A program made the translations under genes and the position numbers. From NCBI GenBank assembly GCA_902795735.1, contig CADBMD010000176.1, positions 1-33,901 of the forward strand: DNA of 33,901 nucleotides, written 5' to 3'. The notes beneath the pieces were generated by a model. It had not been told where the DNA came from and searched no databases. It saw nothing but the letters and a program-made list of their open reading frames with translations. This DNA comes from an uncultured Bacteroidia bacterium (GTDB taxonomy: Bacteria > Bacteroidota > Bacteroidia > Bacteroidales > UBA932). This document shows, one piece after another, positions 32,509 through 33,901 of this stretch (the stretch's first letter is position 1; each line of letters starts with the position of its first letter).

Positions 32509-33901
32509 TTATTTCTTTCTGTTGGGATATACCACCCTTTCGTGGTAGATTTGGGCAAGGTAACTCTTCAGCACATCCTTGACGGCATTGAGGTCCTTTA
32601 TGGATATGTCGGCCTCATCGAACTGTCCGATGTTCATCTTGCCCGCAACGATCTTCTCGACGAACTGGGAGAACGTCTCCGGCGAGTAATCCTTGAGTGT
32701 ACGGGACGCAGCCTCCACGCTGTCACAGATCATGAGGATGACCTGCTCCTTGGTACGAGGTTTCCTGCCTTTGTAGAAGAAGCAGTCCACGTCATCAGGA
32801 TCACCACCCTCATTCAGGTATTTGGTGTAGAAATAACCGGTGTTGGATGTGCCGTGATGAGTCAGGATGAAATTGCTGACGAGCGTCGGCAGCTTGTATT
32901 CAGTTGCCAGGGCCATTCCGTCATCCACATGCTTGATGATAGCCGCTGCGCTTTCCTTGGCGGAAAGGCCTTCATGGTAATGCTGGCCTCCGGAGGCCAT
33001 GCTCTCATTCTCTACGAAGCACAGTGGGTTGTTCATCTTCCCTATGTCATGGTACAAGGCTCCTGCCCTGACCAGCAGCGCATTGGCATCTATGGCCCTT
33101 GCAGCCACATCTACCATGTTCATGACCTGCAACGAATGCTGGAAAGTACCGGGCGCCTTGTGTTCAAGCATCCTCAACAGGGTGTTGTTCGTGTCGCAGA
33201 GTTCCCTGAGCCTTGAATTCGAAACGAGGTTGAACATCTTTTCGAACAGATAGATCAGGGTATAGCCTGCAACGGTGAGGATAGAGCCTATGAACATGTA
33301 CAGGACAGCCTGGTAAGGGTCATCGTTGACCATCCCGACCAGCCTGAAACCGAAGTAGGTGATTATCAGGGTCACGAAGACGATGGCTGACGTTATGAAC
33401 TGCTGCCATCCCCGGTTGAAGTACTTGAAAGCAAACACTGCGACAACGCTTGCCATTATGAACATGACGAACAGTACCGTGCCGTTGTTTGCAAAAATAA
33501 GCAACGGAAGGAACGACACCACGCAGATAGGCATGTTCATCTTGTTCTTGAAGAAGGCTTCCAGGTAGAGCGCCGTCAGCGTAAACGGCACCATGTAGAG
33601 GAACTTCGGAGCGAACTTGTTGACCAGCAGGGTTGCAGTGACGGCCAGCAGGAAAAGGAACAGCAGATAAAGATACCTTCTCCAGTCATTGAATATGTTC
33701 TTGTTCAAGAAATAGATGACAAGGAAAAGCAGGATGGTCAGCATCATGGCCAGGACTGCATTCCCCAGCCAGAAAAGGAGCCTTGGACCGCCATAGCCCA
33801 TGTTGCTCTCGTACTCCACCTTGTAGGAGTCGAGCATCTGGGCGATCTCAGCAGTGACGAGTTCTCCTTCCGAGACTATGAGCTGGCCTGCGCTCACGAA
33901 A
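32509..33901 (-). CDS. 7TM-HD family phosphohydrolase (PgpH-like), C-terminal part
   Basis: The frame is open to the right window edge, so the N-terminal extracellular domain is missing; 463 codons are visible. Seven hydrophobic segments lie in the first half, followed by a cytoplasmic HD domain with HSLQVMNMV, ALYHDIGKM (the HD metal-binding pair), ILTHHGT and ICDSVEAASRTL. Proteins of this 7TMR-HDED plus HDIG layout include PgpH, which hydrolyses cyclic di-AMP to linear pApA, so a role in cyclic-dinucleotide turnover is the leading inference. A GTG at 33897 could start a shorter form, but the upstream residues (...F-V-S-A-G-Q-L-I-V-S-E-G-E) match the usual loop before the membrane part, so the true start lies outside the window. 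Confidence 0.88.
   Translation of the reverse strand, partial: FVSAGQLIVSEGELVTAEIAQMLDSYKVEYESNMGYGGPRLLFWLGNAVLAMMLTILLFLVIYFLNKNIFNDWRRYLYLLFLFLLAVTATLLVNKFAPKFLYMVPFTLTALYLEAFFKNKMNMPICVVSFLPLLIFANNGTVLFVMFIMASVVAVFAFKYFNRGWQQFITSAIVFVTLIITYFGFRLVGMVNDDPYQAVLYMFIGSILTVAGYTLIYLFEKMFNLVSNSRLRELCDTNNTLLRMLEHKAPGTFQHSLQVMNMVDVAARAIDANALLVRAGALYHDIGKMNNPLCFVENESMASGGQHYHEGLSAKESAAAIIKHVDDGMALATEYKLPTLVSNFILTHHGTSNTGYFYTKYLNEGGDPDDVDCFFYKGRKPRTKEQVILMICDSVEAASRTLKDYSPETFSQFVEKIVAGKMNIGQFDEADISIKDLNAVKDVLKSYLAQIYHERVVYPNRKK

Overview
This window looks like chromosomal DNA of a member of the Bacteroidales with mid-range GC. The evidence is the Bacteroidetes-type promoters (TTTG, about 19-20 bases, then TAnnTTTG) in front of many genes, an HtpG of the Bacteroidetes type, an S46 dipeptidyl-peptidase with the DPP11 specificity arginine, a Wzi-like outer-membrane protein, a GH43 lipoprotein and a 7TM-HD phosphohydrolase. 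The genus cannot be fixed from sequence reading alone. I see no tRNA, rRNA, insertion sequence, CRISPR array or phage gene. Coding density is very high and no gap exceeds about 221 bases.

Layout. (1) 1-7892, minus strand: a tandem SUMF1-type lipoprotein, a DNA/RNA non-specific endonuclease and the start of gcvT form one run. Upstream of them are a DUF4332 protein and an unrecognised 157-residue protein, each with its own consensus promoter. Then come htpG and a long-chain acyl-CoA synthetase. (2) 8011-12145, plus strand: a HAD phosphatase, a secreted BNR/sialidase-like propeller and uvrB. (3) 12126-16029, minus strand: a metallophosphoesterase, a WecA/MraY-type glycosyl-phosphate transferase and a Wzi-type outer-membrane protein. 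(4) 16071-20772, plus strand: an M20 dipeptidase, pyrF, an unclassified TIM-barrel-like lipoprotein and a GNAT acetyltransferase, tightly packed. (5) 20792-23395, minus strand: DPP11 and an Lrp/AsnC regulator. (6) 23554-28198, plus strand: metY, metX and a bifunctional aspartate kinase-homoserine dehydrogenase, with overlapping ends. (7) 28206-33901, minus strand: a 7TM-HD phosphohydrolase (cut by the window edge), tig, clpP, clpX and a GH43 lipoprotein.

How the genes fit together. Region 6 encodes aspartate phosphorylation, homoserine formation, homoserine acetylation and direct sulfhydrylation to homocysteine. Only aspartate-semialdehyde dehydrogenase and methionine synthase are missing. 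It faces a divergent Lrp-type gene across a spacer holding several TTTTCCA/TGGAAAA half-sites, one of them inside the metY promoter; this is the best candidate for a local regulatory circuit here. Region 7 is the classic trigger factor-ClpP-ClpX proteostasis cluster with a carbohydrate-degrading lipoprotein fused to its tail. The htpG upstream region carries an inverted repeat next to a sigma-54-like element and a long leader, unlike the ordinary promoters nearby. The rest is mainly housekeeping. The least explained items are the pyrF-linked lipoprotein, the 157-residue protein, the winged-helix-like tail on the WecA homologue and a short repeat inserted in frame in uvrB.
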